Positions 34,252-42,820 of a DNA stretch of 50,559 bases are shown piece by piece. The DNA is from Sulfuritalea sp. (GTDB lineage: Bacteria > Pseudomonadota > Gammaproteobacteria > Burkholderiales > Rhodocyclaceae): NCBI GenBank assembly GCA_021738385.1, contig JAIPCF010000011.1, positions 1-50,559 of the forward strand. Reading direction: 5' to 3'. The notes below the pieces were generated by a model, which worked only from the letters and a program-made list of their open reading frames with translations, ran no database searches and was not told the DNA's origin. The position numbers and the translations under genes were made by a program. Within the stretch, counting starts at the first letter, position 1. Every line of letters starts with the position of its first letter.

Positions 34252-34992
34252 ATGACAAAGAAAATTGCATTGGTAACAGGTGCGATGGGAGGCCTCGGCA
34301 CGGCGATCTGCAAGGCGCTGGCTAACGAAGGGTTCACTGTCGCGGCGAACTGTCTGCCGAACTTCGCACCCAAGGATGAATGGCTGGCAAAGACCAAGGC
34401 TGAAGGCTTCGATTTTTTCGTTGCTGAAGCCGATGTCACCGATCTCGATGCTTGCGCGGCAATGGTTCAGAAGATCGAAGCTGAGCTGGGCCCCATTGAT
34501 GTGTTGGTGAACAATGCCGGAATCACGCGCGATTCGATGTTCAAGAAAATGGACAAAGGTCAATGGGATGCCGTTCTGTCGACCAATCTCGATTCCGTGT
34601 TCAACGTGACCCATCAAGTGTTGAACGGCATGGCCGATCGTGGCTGGGGTCGCGTTATCAACATGTCATCGGTGAACGGCATCAAGGGGCAGTTCGGTCA
34701 GGCCAACTACTCTGCGGCCAAGGCCGGCATTCTGGGCTTTACGCGGGCAATCGCCGCCGAAGTAGCCAAGAAAGGTGTAACGGTCAATGCCATCGCCCCT
34801 GGCTATATCGGTACCGAAATGGTCATGGCGATCAAGCAGGATGTGCGTGATTCGATTGTGGCGACGATACCGGCCGGCAGATTGGGCAAGCCGGAAGAAA
34901 TCGGTGCCTTGTGCGCATACCTGGTTTCGGATATGGCCGGCTACATGACAGGTGCCACCTTGAATATTAATGGCGGGTTGCACTATTCCTGA
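34252..34992 (+). CDS. phaB: Acetoacetyl-CoA reductase (PhaB), second copy
   Basis: 246 residues from the ATG at 34252 behind GGGAG. It is a close paralogue of the preceding gene with the same length and SDR motifs (VTGAMGGLGTAIC, NNAGITRD, INMSSVNG, YSAAKAG, GYIGTEMV). Tandem phaB genes are known in several betaproteobacteria and may differ in cofactor or expression. No phaA (thiolase) is present in the window. Confidence 0.92.
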   Translation: MTKKIALVTGAMGGLGTAICKALANEGFTVAANCLPNFAPKDEWLAKTKAEGFDFFVAEADVTDLDACAAMVQKIEAELGPIDVLVNNAGITRDSMFKKMDKGQWDAVLSTNLDSVFNVTHQVLNGMADRGWGRVINMSSVNGIKGQFGQANYSAAKAGILGFTRAIAAEVAKKGVTVNAIAPGYIGTEMVMAIKQDVRDSIVATIPAGRLGKPEEIGALCAYLVSDMAGYMTGATLNINGGLHYS

Positions 34993-35012
34993 TCGAGTCT
35001 GGTTGCCATAGA

Positions 35013-35043
35013 TTGCCCGACCCCGCGTATGCGGGGCGGGCAA
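35013..35043 (+). terminator. Strong GC hairpin between phaB and phaR
   Basis: TTGCCCG, an unpaired A and CCCCGC pair with GCGGGG and CGGGCAA around a GTAT loop, a 13-bp stem with one bulge. No T-tract follows, so it may stabilise the phaCBB mRNA 3' end or act as a weak terminator, separating phaR expression from the synthesis genes. Confidence 0.55.
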
Positions 35044-35088
35044 GATATTTCACCCAGATAGTAGAATGGTTTTTTGGAGGAGGACAAA

Positions 35089-35637
35089 ATGGCCGGACAG
35101 AGCCGACTTATCAAGAAGTACCCGAATCGCCGTCTGTATGACACGCGCACCAGCACCTACATCACCCTGGCCGATGTCAAGGAGTTGGTTCTTGCGCATG
35201 AGGGCTTTCAGGTGGTCGATGCCAAATCAGGTGATGATCTGACGCGCGCCATACTGTTGCAGATCATTCTCGAAGAGGAAGCCGGTGGTGCGCCAATGTT
35301 TTCCTCGGATCTGCTGTCGCAGATGATCCGTTTTTACGGCAATGCGATGCAGGGCATGATGGGCAACTATATCGAGAACAACATCAAGTCCTTTACTGAA
35401 GTGCAGGCCAAGCTCAAGGAACAAGCCAAGACGCTGTATGGCGAACCCCAGGGCGACAGTCAGGATTTGTGGGCGCAGTTTCTGAAGTTTCAGGGCCCTG
35501 CCATGCAGCATATGATGGGTGCCTATGTCGCACAGAGTCAGAAAATGTTTCAGCAGATGCAGGACACCATGCAGGAACAGACGCGCAAGATTTTCCCCGG
35601 TGCCTACGTCAAGCCCGAAGACAAGGCCGAAAAGTAA
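35089..35637 (+). CDS. phaR: Polyhydroxyalkanoate synthesis repressor PhaR
   Basis: 182 residues from the ATG at 35089 behind GGAGGAGG; a TTG at 35074 is in frame but overlaps the ribosome site. The N-terminal DNA-binding domain ([19 protein letters not shown]) is followed by PHB accumulation regulatory repeats rich in Met/Gln ([13 protein letters not shown] and a related segment). It binds PHA granules and releases its operators, derepressing phasin and pha genes. Confidence 0.94.
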   Translation: MAGQSRLIKKYPNRRLYDTRTSTYITLADVKELVLAHEGFQVVDAKSGDDLTRAILLQIILEEEAGGAPMFSSDLLSQMIRFYGNAMQGMMGNYIENNIKSFTEVQAKLKEQAKTLYGEPQGDSQDLWAQFLKFQGPAMQHMMGAYVAQSQKMFQQMQDTMQEQTRKIFPGAYVKPEDKAEK

Positions 35638-35648
35638 CAGACCATCTT

Positions 35649-37010
35649 GTGACGCGACGGAAAGCCAAGGCGCCGACAATCGGCTTTGTGTCGCTTGGGT
35701 GCCCCAAGGCGGCATCTGATGCGGAACAGATTCTCACCCGGCTGAGCGTCGAGGGTTATCAGATTTCCGGTAGTTACGCAGGTGCCGACTTGGTAGTGGT
35801 CAATACCTGTGGCTTTATCGATGCCGCAGTCGAGGAATCGCTTGACGCCATCGGTGAAGCGCTGGCCGAAAACGGCAAAGTCATTGTCACCGGTTGTTTG
35901 GGCGCCAAGAAGGATGCGGCAGGCAAAGATATTGTCCGCGCCGTTCACCCCAAAGTGCTGGCAGTCACGGGACCCCACGCCCTGGCGGAAGTCATGGAGG
36001 CCGTGCATTTGCATTTGCCGGCCCGCGCATCGGACGCGCATGATCCTTTTGTAGACCTGGTTCCGCCTCAGGGAATACGACTGACACCCGACCATTACGC
36101 CTACCTCAAGATTTCCGAAGGCTGTAACCATCGGTGCAGTTTTTGCATTATTCCCTCTTTGCGCGGCGATCTGGTTTCACGGCCGATTGGTGAAGTTTTG
36201 CGCGAAGCCGAAGTGCTGGCAGAGGCCGGTGTGCGAGAACTTTTGGTGATCTCCCAGGACACCAGTGCTTACGGAGTGGATGTCAAATACCGTACCGGCT
36301 TCTGGGGCGGTAGGCCGGTCAAGACCCGGCTCTTTGATCTGTGCAGCGAATTGGGCAGGCTCGGACTATGGGTTCGACTGCACTATGTGTACCCGTATCC
36401 CAGTGTCGATGATCTGATTCCGTTGATGGCGGAAGGCAAAATATTGCCCTATCTTGATGTGCCTTTTCAGCATGCCAGTCAGAGAATTCTCAAGTTGATG
36501 AAACGCCCTGCCTCGGCCGAGAAGGTGCTTGATCGCATCGCCGCCTGGCGAAAGGTGGTGCCGGAATTGACCATTCGCAGCACATTCATCGCTGGCTTTC
36601 CGGGTGAGACCGAAGCCGAATTCAACGAGTTGCTCGACTTTCTCGACGAAGCGCAGTTGGATCGGGTTGGCGCGTTTTCCTACTCACCGGTTGAGGGCGC
36701 CGGCGCTAACGCACTGCCAGGCGCGCTGCCCGAGGGTATCCGTGACGAGCGCAAAGCCCGTCTGCTGAGGCATCAGGAAGACATATCCACGCAGCGTCTG
36801 GAACGAAAAATCGGCCGCCGTATCCATGTGCTGGTCGATGATATCGACGAAGAAGGAGCCATCGCTCGCTCGGCGGGCGACGCTCCGGATGTCGATGGTG
36901 TCGTCTATATTTCCGACGGTCATGACTTGGAGATAGGTGAGTTCGCCGAAGTCAGCGTGATCGATTGCGATGTGCATGATCTCTACGCAACACTTGCGGT
37001 TCCGCTTTGA
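35649..37010 (+). CDS. rimO: Ribosomal protein uS12 methylthiotransferase RimO
   Basis: 453 residues from a GTG at 35649, 11 bases after phaR. It methylthiolates the conserved Asp of ribosomal protein S12. The N-terminal UPF0004 domain has [12 protein letters not shown] (the usual sequence is GCPKNxVDSE) and [13 protein letters not shown]. The radical-SAM motif is CNHRCSFC (CxxxCxxC), and a C-terminal TRAM domain ends the protein. The longer frame back to 35469 lies inside phaR. Confidence 0.93.
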   Translation: MTRRKAKAPTIGFVSLGCPKAASDAEQILTRLSVEGYQISGSYAGADLVVVNTCGFIDAAVEESLDAIGEALAENGKVIVTGCLGAKKDAAGKDIVRAVHPKVLAVTGPHALAEVMEAVHLHLPARASDAHDPFVDLVPPQGIRLTPDHYAYLKISEGCNHRCSFCIIPSLRGDLVSRPIGEVLREAEVLAEAGVRELLVISQDTSAYGVDVKYRTGFWGGRPVKTRLFDLCSELGRLGLWVRLHYVYPYPSVDDLIPLMAEGKILPYLDVPFQHASQRILKLMKRPASAEKVLDRIAAWRKVVPELTIRSTFIAGFPGETEAEFNELLDFLDEAQLDRVGAFSYSPVEGAGANALPGALPEGIRDERKARLLRHQEDISTQRLERKIGRRIHVLVDDIDEEGAIARSAGDAPDVDGVVYISDGHDLEIGEFAEVSVIDCDVHDLYATLAVPL

Positions 37011-37022
37011 TCGGCCGTTAGC

Positions 37023-38417
37023 ATGAGTGAACTGATTACCGAACTGCGCGGCTTGCTCGGTGAGCGCAATGTGCTCACCACGGACGACGACATCGCACCG
37101 TACTGCACGGATTGGCGCCGGCGTTATTCAGGAAATCCGCTATGCGTGGCAATTCCGGGCAATACTGATGAAGTGGCTAACTTGGTGCGTGCCTGTGCAG
37201 CAGCTGGCGTGGCGATCGTGCCGCAAGGCGGCAATACGGGGCTTTGCGGTGGGGCAACACCAGTGGGTGGTGAAGTCGTGATCAGCCTGCGGCGTATGAA
37301 CCGCATCCGCGCAATCGATGCCGATAACAACTCGATCACTGTCGAAGCCGGCTGTACGCTGTATGCGGTACAGGAGGCCGCGAAGGCAGCGGACCGTCTG
37401 TTTCCCTTGTCGTTGGCGGCGGAAGGCAGTGCCACGCTGGGTGGAAATCTGTCCACCAATGCTGGCGGCGTACAGGTACTGCGCTATGGCAATGCTCGCG
37501 AGCTGACACTGGGTCTCGAGGTGGTGCTGGCCGATGGCAGCATCTGGAGCGGTCTGCGCGCCTTGCGCAAGGACAATACCGGCTACGACCTGAAGCATTT
37601 GTTCATTGGCGCCGAGGGCACTCTGGGATTGATCACGGCGGCTACGCTGAAGCTGTTTTCACGGCCGCGAATCTATGCCACAGCCTGGGTTGCCGTGCCC
37701 GACCCAGCCGCGGCAGTGAGCCTGCTCGGGCGCTTGCGCGATGTGGCGGGCGACAACGTGACGGCGTTTGAAATTGTTGGTCGTCCGGCTCTGGATCTGG
37801 TGCTCAGGCATATTCCGAATTCACGCGATCCGTTGGCGGGCCAGCCGGAATGGCAAGTGCTGATCGAACTGAGTGGCAGCCGCGATGATTTGGCTTTTAC
37901 CTTGGAACAGGCACTGGACGGCGCTATTGCCGATGAACTGGTGAGCGATGCTGTTGTTGCCGCCAGCGAAGCGCAAACCACCGCGTTGTGGGCGCTGCGC
38001 GAGAATATTTCCGAAGCGCAAAGAGTAGAGGGTGTCTCCATCAAACACGATATCGCGGTACCTGTATCCCGCATTGCCGAGTTCATCGCTCGTGCCGATG
38101 CCGCCTTGCGGCAACAGTTTCCACAAGTACGCATAGTGTGTTTCGGCCACATCGGCGATGGCAATCTGCACTACAACCAGTCGCGGCCAGATGCCCTGTC
38201 GAACGCTGAATTCATTGAACAGACCGAGGCGGTCAATCGCACTGTGCACGATCTGGTGCATCAACTCGACGGTTCGATTTCTGCCGAACACGGGCTGGGA
38301 CAGTTGAAGCGGGAAGAAGTGTTGCGTTACAAAAGTGCGATTGAAATGGACCTGATGCGAGCAGTAAAAAGCGCACTCGACCCGCACGGTTTGATGAATC
38401 CGGGAAAACTGTTGTAA
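37023..38417 (+). CDS. FAD-linked oxidoreductase, GlcD/D-lactate dehydrogenase type
   Basis: 464 residues. The N-terminal FAD_binding_4 (PCMH) domain contains PQGGNTGLCGGATPVGGEV, and the C-terminal FAD-oxidase domain has FGHIGDGNLHYN and ISAEHGLG. The family includes D-lactate, glycolate and D-2-hydroxyglutarate dehydrogenases. The single-subunit arrangement without glcE/glcF nearby favours a D-2-hydroxyacid dehydrogenase. It begins 12 bases after rimO. Confidence 0.88.
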   Translation: MSELITELRGLLGERNVLTTDDDIAPYCTDWRRRYSGNPLCVAIPGNTDEVANLVRACAAAGVAIVPQGGNTGLCGGATPVGGEVVISLRRMNRIRAIDADNNSITVEAGCTLYAVQEAAKAADRLFPLSLAAEGSATLGGNLSTNAGGVQVLRYGNARELTLGLEVVLADGSIWSGLRALRKDNTGYDLKHLFIGAEGTLGLITAATLKLFSRPRIYATAWVAVPDPAAAVSLLGRLRDVAGDNVTAFEIVGRPALDLVLRHIPNSRDPLAGQPEWQVLIELSGSRDDLAFTLEQALDGAIADELVSDAVVAASEAQTTALWALRENISEAQRVEGVSIKHDIAVPVSRIAEFIARADAALRQQFPQVRIVCFGHIGDGNLHYNQSRPDALSNAEFIEQTEAVNRTVHDLVHQLDGSISAEHGLGQLKREEVLRYKSAIEMDLMRAVKSALDPHGLMNPGKLL

Positions 38418-38433
38418 AAAGCGGGGTAGGGGC

Positions 38434-38462
38434 TTTACACACCGACCCTGCCTACCTATAAT
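38434..38462 (+). promoter_or_regulatory. Sigma-70 promoter of the tRNA-Ala/tRNA-Glu operon
   Basis: TTTACA (38434-38439), a 17-base spacer and a perfect TATAAT (38457-38462) stand 14 bases before tRNA-Ala. The GC-rich discriminator GCGCCCTC after the -10 box is typical of stringently controlled stable-RNA promoters. Confidence 0.85.
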
Positions 38463-38476
38463 GCGCCCTCTCTTGT

Positions 38477-38552
<76 letters not shown>

Positions 38553-38562
38553 CAAACGATAC

Positions 38563-38638
38563 GTCCCTATCGTCTAGAGGCCTAGGACATCACCCTTTCA
38601 CGGTGAGTACGGGGGTTCGAATCCCCCTGGGGACGCCA
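38563..38638 (+). tRNA. tRNA-Glu (anticodon TTC)
   Basis: 76 nt with encoded CCA. The acceptor stem is GTCCCTA/TGGGGAC (one G-T pair), the anticodon loop CTTTCAC carries TTC, and the T-arm is GGGGGTTCGAATCCCCC. It lies 10 bases after tRNA-Ala. Confidence 0.96.
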
Positions 38639-38641
38639 GAT

Positions 38642-39208
38642 TCAACAGCAACGGGTGCCTGAGCAGGCACCCGTTGCTGTTTCCGGGTCTGCGATGTCGA
38701 CGCAGACAACGGATTCATACTCGAACTTGAGGGCCATCCACTGCTTCGGGGGAAGCTTCCGCACTTGGCCGACGATGGCTTTCATAACGCCGGCGTGAGT
38801 AACCAGCACTGCGGCTTCCAGCCCGAGGCCGCAGATATCCGCAACGAAATCGAGCACCCGAGACTGCAATTGACCGACGGACTCGCCTTGTGGCGGGACA
38901 AAGCCCAACGGGTCGCTGGCCCATCCATTCAGCGCTTCACGACTGACCGTGTCCCAGGGTTGCATTTCCCAGATGCCAAAATTCATCTCCTGTACCCGAG
39001 GGTCGCTGAGCGGTGCCGGGTGCAAGGCCTCAGCCAGTTGCCGGCAGCGTTGTAGCGGGCTGGTATAGAGAGGCAAATGCTGCGGCAACTGAGGCCGGAT
39101 GCGCGCGGCGGCAGCGGCAACTTCATGCATCAAGGGCAGATTCGTGCGGCCGTAGCACACGCCCTCGGCCACTTTCGGCGTTGGATGTCGGATCAGGTAA
39201 AGCTGCAT
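38642..39208 (-). CDS. cobC: Alpha-ribazole phosphatase / histidine phosphatase family protein
   Basis: 188 residues from the ATG at 39208, overlapping the end of cobS by 16 bases. LIRHPTP holds the phosphorylated His (RHP variant of RHG), and VTHAGVMKAIVG carries the second catalytic His. It removes the 5'-phosphate of alpha-ribazole-5'-P or of adenosylcobalamin-5'-phosphate. The assignment rests on its place in the cobT-cobS operon. The C-terminal 15 residues coincide with the tRNA terminator hairpin and end unusually in two Cys. The longer frame to 40216 is an artefact across cobS. Confidence 0.85.
   Translation of the reverse strand: MQLYLIRHPTPKVAEGVCYGRTNLPLMHEVAAAAARIRPQLPQHLPLYTSPLQRCRQLAEALHPAPLSDPRVQEMNFGIWEMQPWDTVSREALNGWASDPLGFVPPQGESVGQLQSRVLDFVADICGLGLEAAVLVTHAGVMKAIVGQVRKLPPKQWMALKFEYESVVCVDIADPETATGACSGTRCC
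38644..38681 (+). terminator. Terminator hairpin after tRNA-Glu, inside the cobC 3' end
   Basis: A 17-bp perfect stem (AACAGCAACGGGTGCCT and its complement) with a GAGC loop, followed by TCC, begins 6 bases after the tRNA. The last codons and stop of cobC (minus strand) lie within or next to it, so the same hairpin probably serves both converging transcripts. Confidence 0.8.
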
Positions 39209-39960
39209 AGCAGACCGAGATAAAACGCGACTTCGCTCAGTTGTTGTGTCGCGCCAAGGCAGTCGCCAGTGTAGCCGCCGATGCGTCGCAGGAAATAGCG
39301 CGCGGCAAGCAGCGTGCTTAGTGCGACTGCAAACAGTGCTACCAAAACTTCCTGCGGCGGCAGCAACAGGCAAGGCGCCAGACCGATGGCGAAGGCAATG
39401 GCCAATTCGTGGCTCGCCATGCGCTGTGCCAGTGGTTTGGATTTGGCGCTGGCGTCTTCGCGAACATAGTCGAGGAAGAAGATCAGCACGGTGGAAGCCA
39501 GGCGGGATACCGCATGCCCGGCGATCAGCGCCAACGTCAGAAAAGGTGGTCCGAAGTCCGTATCGAGTTCTGTGAGTGCGCTCCATTTGGTGAGCAGAAT
39601 CATGCCGACACCGAGCGCGGCATAACTGCCGACGCGCGAGTCTTTCATGATGGTCAGCACCTGGGCCTTGTCCCAGCCGCCACCGAAACCGTCGCAGGTA
39701 TCGGCGAAACCGTCTTCGTGAAAGGCTCCAGTGGCAAGAATGGTCGCCGCCATGCCGAGCAGTATTGCGATGCTGATCGGCAGCACCAGCGCCGCAAGTT
39801 CCGTCACACCCGCACCGATGCCGCCGATGATGATGCCGATCAGCGGGAAATAGCGCGCCGCGTGATCGAGTTGAAGCTGCGTATGCCCGACCCAGGCAGG
39901 GACGGGCAGGCGCGTGAAGAAGCGCAAGGCGGCAAAGAAATATTCCAGTTCGCGCTTCAT
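39193..39960 (-). CDS. cobS: Adenosylcobinamide-GDP ribazoletransferase (cobalamin synthase)
   Basis: 255-residue integral membrane enzyme that joins adenosylcobinamide-GDP and alpha-ribazole. FFTRLPVP near the start and [16 protein letters not shown] with its Asp/His cluster are the family signature; about six hydrophobic helices follow. Its ATG overlaps the cobT stop by 4 bases. Confidence 0.94.
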   Translation of the reverse strand: MKRELEYFFAALRFFTRLPVPAWVGHTQLQLDHAARYFPLIGIIIGGIGAGVTELAALVLPISIAILLGMAATILATGAFHEDGFADTCDGFGGGWDKAQVLTIMKDSRVGSYAALGVGMILLTKWSALTELDTDFGPPFLTLALIAGHAVSRLASTVLIFFLDYVREDASAKSKPLAQRMASHELAIAFAIGLAPCLLLPPQEVLVALFAVALSTLLAARYFLRRIGGYTGDCLGATQQLSEVAFYLGLLCSFT

Positions 39961-41096
39961 CCGGCCTTTTCGCTGACGCCGGCCGACTCGAAACTGGCCA
40001 TTTCGTTGATGAAGGCGCAGACGGCATTGAGCAAAGGCAGCGCCAGCGCCGCTCCCGTGCCTTCGCCCAGACGCAGGCCGAGATCAAGCAAGGGTTTGGC
40101 TTGCAACCAGTCGAGCTGCAGGCGATGGCCGGCCTCGTTGGAGCAATGCGCATACACGCAGTAATCAAGGATGGCCGGCGAAATCCGTGCAGCAACCAGC
40201 AACGCGCTGGTGACAATGAAGCCGTCGATCAGCAGTGTCATGCGCGCTTCTGCTGCAGCCAGCATGGCACCGGCCAGCATGGCGATCTCGAAGCCACCGA
40301 AGCGAGTCAAGACGCGCAATGCGTCTTGACTCGCTTCGGCTTTGCCCGAATGTGGGCTTCCCGTCTCAGCCTCCTCCGCCGCGAGGGAGATGTGACTGAT
40401 TTGGGGCCGTTCCGTCCATGCCGTCAAAGCTTGCGCCAGCAGCGCGCGCTTGCGCTCCAGTCCGGCGTCGTCCAGTCCGGTGCCGCGTCCAACGCAATCG
40501 GCCAAGGGCAGGCCGGTGATGCAGTGAGTAATCAGGGAGGCCGATGCCGTGTTGCCGATACCCATTTCGCCAAAGGCGAGCAGATTGCAGCCCTTGGCGG
40601 CGAACTCGCGGGCCAGCCGGGCGCCGTTGTTCATCGCCGTGGCGCATTGCGCGTCGCTCATCGCCGCACCTTCGAGATAATTTGCCGTCCCGCCAGCGCC
40701 GACTTTTGCGGCGACCAGCTCCTCGCGCTCGCCAAAGTCGTGCGCGACGCCGGCATCGGCCACCACCAATTGCATTCCTGACTGACGGGCAAGCACATTG
40801 ATGGCCGCACCGCCGGCGAGAAAATTTTCCACCATCTGCCAGGTGACTTCCTGTGGAAAAGCGGAAACGCCCGCCTTGGCCGCGCCGTGATCGCCGGCGC
40901 AAACCAGGACATGCGGATTGACGATTCGCGGTGTGAGACTTTGCTGAATCAGACCCAACTGCAAGGCCAGATCCTCCAGGCGTCCAAGAGCGCCCTGGGG
41001 TTTGGTCTTTTGATCGATCTTGTGTTGCAGATCGCTTGCCAGTTTGCGATCCAGAGGGGAAATTGCGTGGGCGATACCTGTTACCTGGGAATGCAT
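39957..41096 (-). CDS. cobT: Nicotinate-nucleotide--dimethylbenzimidazole phosphoribosyltransferase
   Basis: 379 residues from the ATG at 41096 (AAGGAAG upstream). It activates dimethylbenzimidazole to alpha-ribazole phosphate. [40 protein letters not shown] and GRGTGLDD are family blocks. It is about 25-30 residues longer than usual: a segment [19 protein letters not shown] is inserted before LTRFGGFEI, and part of that insertion is one arm of a perfect 18-bp palindrome. The gene is controlled by the cobalamin riboswitch upstream. Repeat copy J lies inside. Confidence 0.94.
   Translation of the reverse strand: MHSQVTGIAHAISPLDRKLASDLQHKIDQKTKPQGALGRLEDLALQLGLIQQSLTPRIVNPHVLVCAGDHGAAKAGVSAFPQEVTWQMVENFLAGGAAINVLARQSGMQLVVADAGVAHDFGEREELVAAKVGAGGTANYLEGAAMSDAQCATAMNNGARLAREFAAKGCNLLAFGEMGIGNTASASLITHCITGLPLADCVGRGTGLDDAGLERKRALLAQALTAWTERPQISHISLAAEEAETGSPHSGKAEASQDALRVLTRFGGFEIAMLAGAMLAAAEARMTLLIDGFIVTSALLVAARISPAILDYCVYAHCSNEAGHRLQLDWLQAKPLLDLGLRLGEGTGAALALPLLNAVCAFINEMASFESAGVSEKAG
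40298..40338. repeat. 18-bp perfect palindrome inside cobT
   Basis: CGAAGCGAGTCAAGACGC (40298-40315), loop GCAAT, then its exact complement (40321-40338). On the coding strand one arm encodes the conserved LTRF segment and the other encodes the non-conserved EASQD, so the second arm looks like an inverted duplication of the first. Confidence 0.9.
40683..40707 (-). repeat. Dispersed 25-bp repeat, copy J (in cobT)
   Basis: The minus strand has AAAAGTCGGCG followed by CTGGCGGGACGGCA. It is the only coding copy where the gene reads the AAAAGTCGG strand, giving KVGAGGTA. Confidence 0.83.
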
Positions 41097-41169
41097 CCGA
41101 TTCTTCCTTTCAAGCGCAACGGGGCTTTGTTTCGCGCGTCCAAACGCAGAACAAAACCCGCGCCACGGG

Positions 41170-41345
41170 CTCATGAAAATGATCGGTCGGTCTTCTGGCT
41201 TCCGGATCGTCCTTCGCTTGCGCCTTCCCGGACATTTACTCAAACGCGGTCCAGTGGCTTCTTGCAAGCGTCGTCCCCGGTTACAGCGGCGGGCCCGCCA
41301 CGGAATGAGGTAGGGATGCTTACCTGGCACCGTGTTCCCTGGAGA
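41170..41345 (-). promoter_or_regulatory. Cobalamin riboswitch upstream of cobT
   Basis: Read on the minus strand, the leader has the ordered conserved blocks of an AdoCbl riboswitch: GGTGCCAGG near the 5' end, CGCCGCTGTAACCGGGGAC, GCCACTGG (complement of 41251-41258), GGGAAGGCGC (41220-41229) and the B12 box GAAGCCAGAAGACCGACC (about 41184-41201). About 75 bases separate it from the cobT ATG. In that stretch GGGTTTTGTT can pair with AACAAAGCCC just before the ribosome site, a candidate expression platform. It should repress cobTSC when cobalamin is plentiful. Confidence 0.88.
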
Positions 41346-41418
41346 TGTACTCATCAACATCTCCACCGAATCGACGCGAATTATGCGGCCTTGAGCTCGG
41401 TTCTGCAATAATCGGCCC

Positions 41419-41976
41419 ATGATCGAACTCATTCTCGGTGGTGCCCGATCCGGAAAAAGCCTGCTCGCGGAGCAGCGCGCCGCCGCATCCGGTCTCGCGG
41501 TGACTTACATCGCCACGGCGCAGGCCGGCGACGAAGAAATGGCACGGCGTATCGCCCATCATCAATCGCGCCGCGCGGAACATTGGGCGCTGGTCGAAGA
41601 ACCGCTGCACCTGGCTGAAGTCCTGACGGCGCATGCGGCGGCGGATCGCTGCCTGCTGGTGGACTGCCTGACGCTGTGGCTGACCAACCTGCTCTACGCA
41701 GGTTCTGCGGCTCGACAGGCGGAAGCCGGCGAAGAGGTGAATTGCGCTTTGCTGGCTTTCGAGACCTCCGCGCTACTCGACTGCCTGCCGCATCTTCCCG
41801 GCCGCGTGATTCTGGTCAGCAATGAAGTCGGCCTTGGCATCGTGCCACTGGGTGCCGCGACGCGTCTCTATGTCGATGACGCCGGTCGCCTGAATCAGTC
41901 CATTGCCCGTATCGCGCAGCGCGTCAGCTTTGTTGTTGCGGGGCTGTCGATGGAACTCAAGAGCCCGTCGCTCTGA
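41419..41976 (+). CDS. cobU: Bifunctional adenosylcobinamide kinase/guanylyltransferase
   Basis: 185 residues. The P-loop GGARSGKS opens the protein; [21 protein letters not shown] contains the guanylylated His region, and [14 protein letters not shown] and [12 protein letters not shown] are family blocks. It phosphorylates adenosylcobinamide and adds GMP. It is divergent from cobT with about 320 bases between, mostly occupied by the riboswitch of the opposite strand; no riboswitch is seen on its own strand. Confidence 0.94.
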   Translation: MIELILGGARSGKSLLAEQRAAASGLAVTYIATAQAGDEEMARRIAHHQSRRAEHWALVEEPLHLAEVLTAHAAADRCLLVDCLTLWLTNLLYAGSAARQAEAGEEVNCALLAFETSALLDCLPHLPGRVILVSNEVGLGIVPLGAATRLYVDDAGRLNQSIARIAQRVSFVVAGLSMELKSPSL

Positions 41977-41997
41977 ATCGATTTACGGACCTGGACA

Positions 41998-42705
41998 CTA
42001 GGCGTCCGGATTGGCGAAAAGTTCTTCCATCAGCGCAGTCTCTCGTTGCGTGACGATCGCCAGAAATTCGTCGGCGCCTTTCATGAAGCTGAAGGCATCG
42101 AATCCACGGTGCAGGAAGGAATGCAGGTCACCGAGTCCGGAAAGCTGAGCCGGACCGCTCATCAGCTTGAGCGAGATGCGGATAAGCGGAATGTGTGTCA
42201 GGCGATCCAGTGTTTTACCGATCTTGTCGATCAGGGCGATTTGCAGTTTCCTGTCCTTCATTCGTCCGCAACTGCGATAGGCTGCGGCATAGGCGGGCCA
42301 GTCAATGGCCTTGGCATTTCCGTGCTTGCGCAAAGCGAGCACCATGGCTGTGTCGAGTGATTCTGATAGCGTGTCCATTTTCACCGCTTCGAGCAGGGTC
42401 ATCAGTGCACGCGCCGGCAATACATGGACCATGATCGGCACCACGCGTGCCAGTTCATCGTCGCGGGTACGAAAATCCTTGGGGCCGTAGAGATCACTCA
42501 GGAAAAACTCTGCTGCCGGGCGGTAGCGAGGACTGGCGAGCAGATCCGAATAGGTGCGCGCCAGCCGCGCTGCCTGCCATTCCTTGAGTCTTGGATAGTC
42601 CTGCGCTCCGGGCTCGCTAACCCGCGCGTTCCGCAGTTGTTGCGCCTCGGCGATGCAGGAGGCCAATTCCTGCCCGATCGCGTCCTTGTCGAGTTTCTCA
42701 TCCAT
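41998..42705 (-). CDS. Conserved hypothetical protein
   Basis: 235 residues, soluble and helical. FFLSDLYGPKDFRTRDDE is a block I recall from uncharacterised proteins of gamma- and betaproteobacteria, so the gene is probably conserved. No catalytic motif, signal peptide or membrane segment is visible. It converges with cobU after a 21-base gap and is divergent from the aldehyde dehydrogenase. No function assigned. Confidence 0.75.
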   Translation of the reverse strand: MDEKLDKDAIGQELASCIAEAQQLRNARVSEPGAQDYPRLKEWQAARLARTYSDLLASPRYRPAAEFFLSDLYGPKDFRTRDDELARVVPIMVHVLPARALMTLLEAVKMDTLSESLDTAMVLALRKHGNAKAIDWPAYAAAYRSCGRMKDRKLQIALIDKIGKTLDRLTHIPLIRISLKLMSGPAQLSGLGDLHSFLHRGFDAFSFMKGADEFLAIVTQRETALMEELFANPDA

Positions 42706-42820
42706 TGAGGCTTAATTATCCATCCAGCAATGCCAGCCGCGTTAGAGGGCCTTGCCTAAACCGCAGGCTGGTCGGCGCTTAAACTGAGACAATAATGTCG
42801 TGCCTTTATGGGAGAACGGG

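Noticed and set aside
39175..39200. TTCGGCGTTGGATGTCGG at the cobC 5' end
   Set aside because: Encodes the conserved RHPTPK catalytic region and does not keep the AAA or ACGGC positions.
38642..40216. Single 524-codon minus frame spanning cobC and cobS
   Set aside because: Only the last 188 codons are CobC; the upstream part is an out-of-frame reading of cobS.
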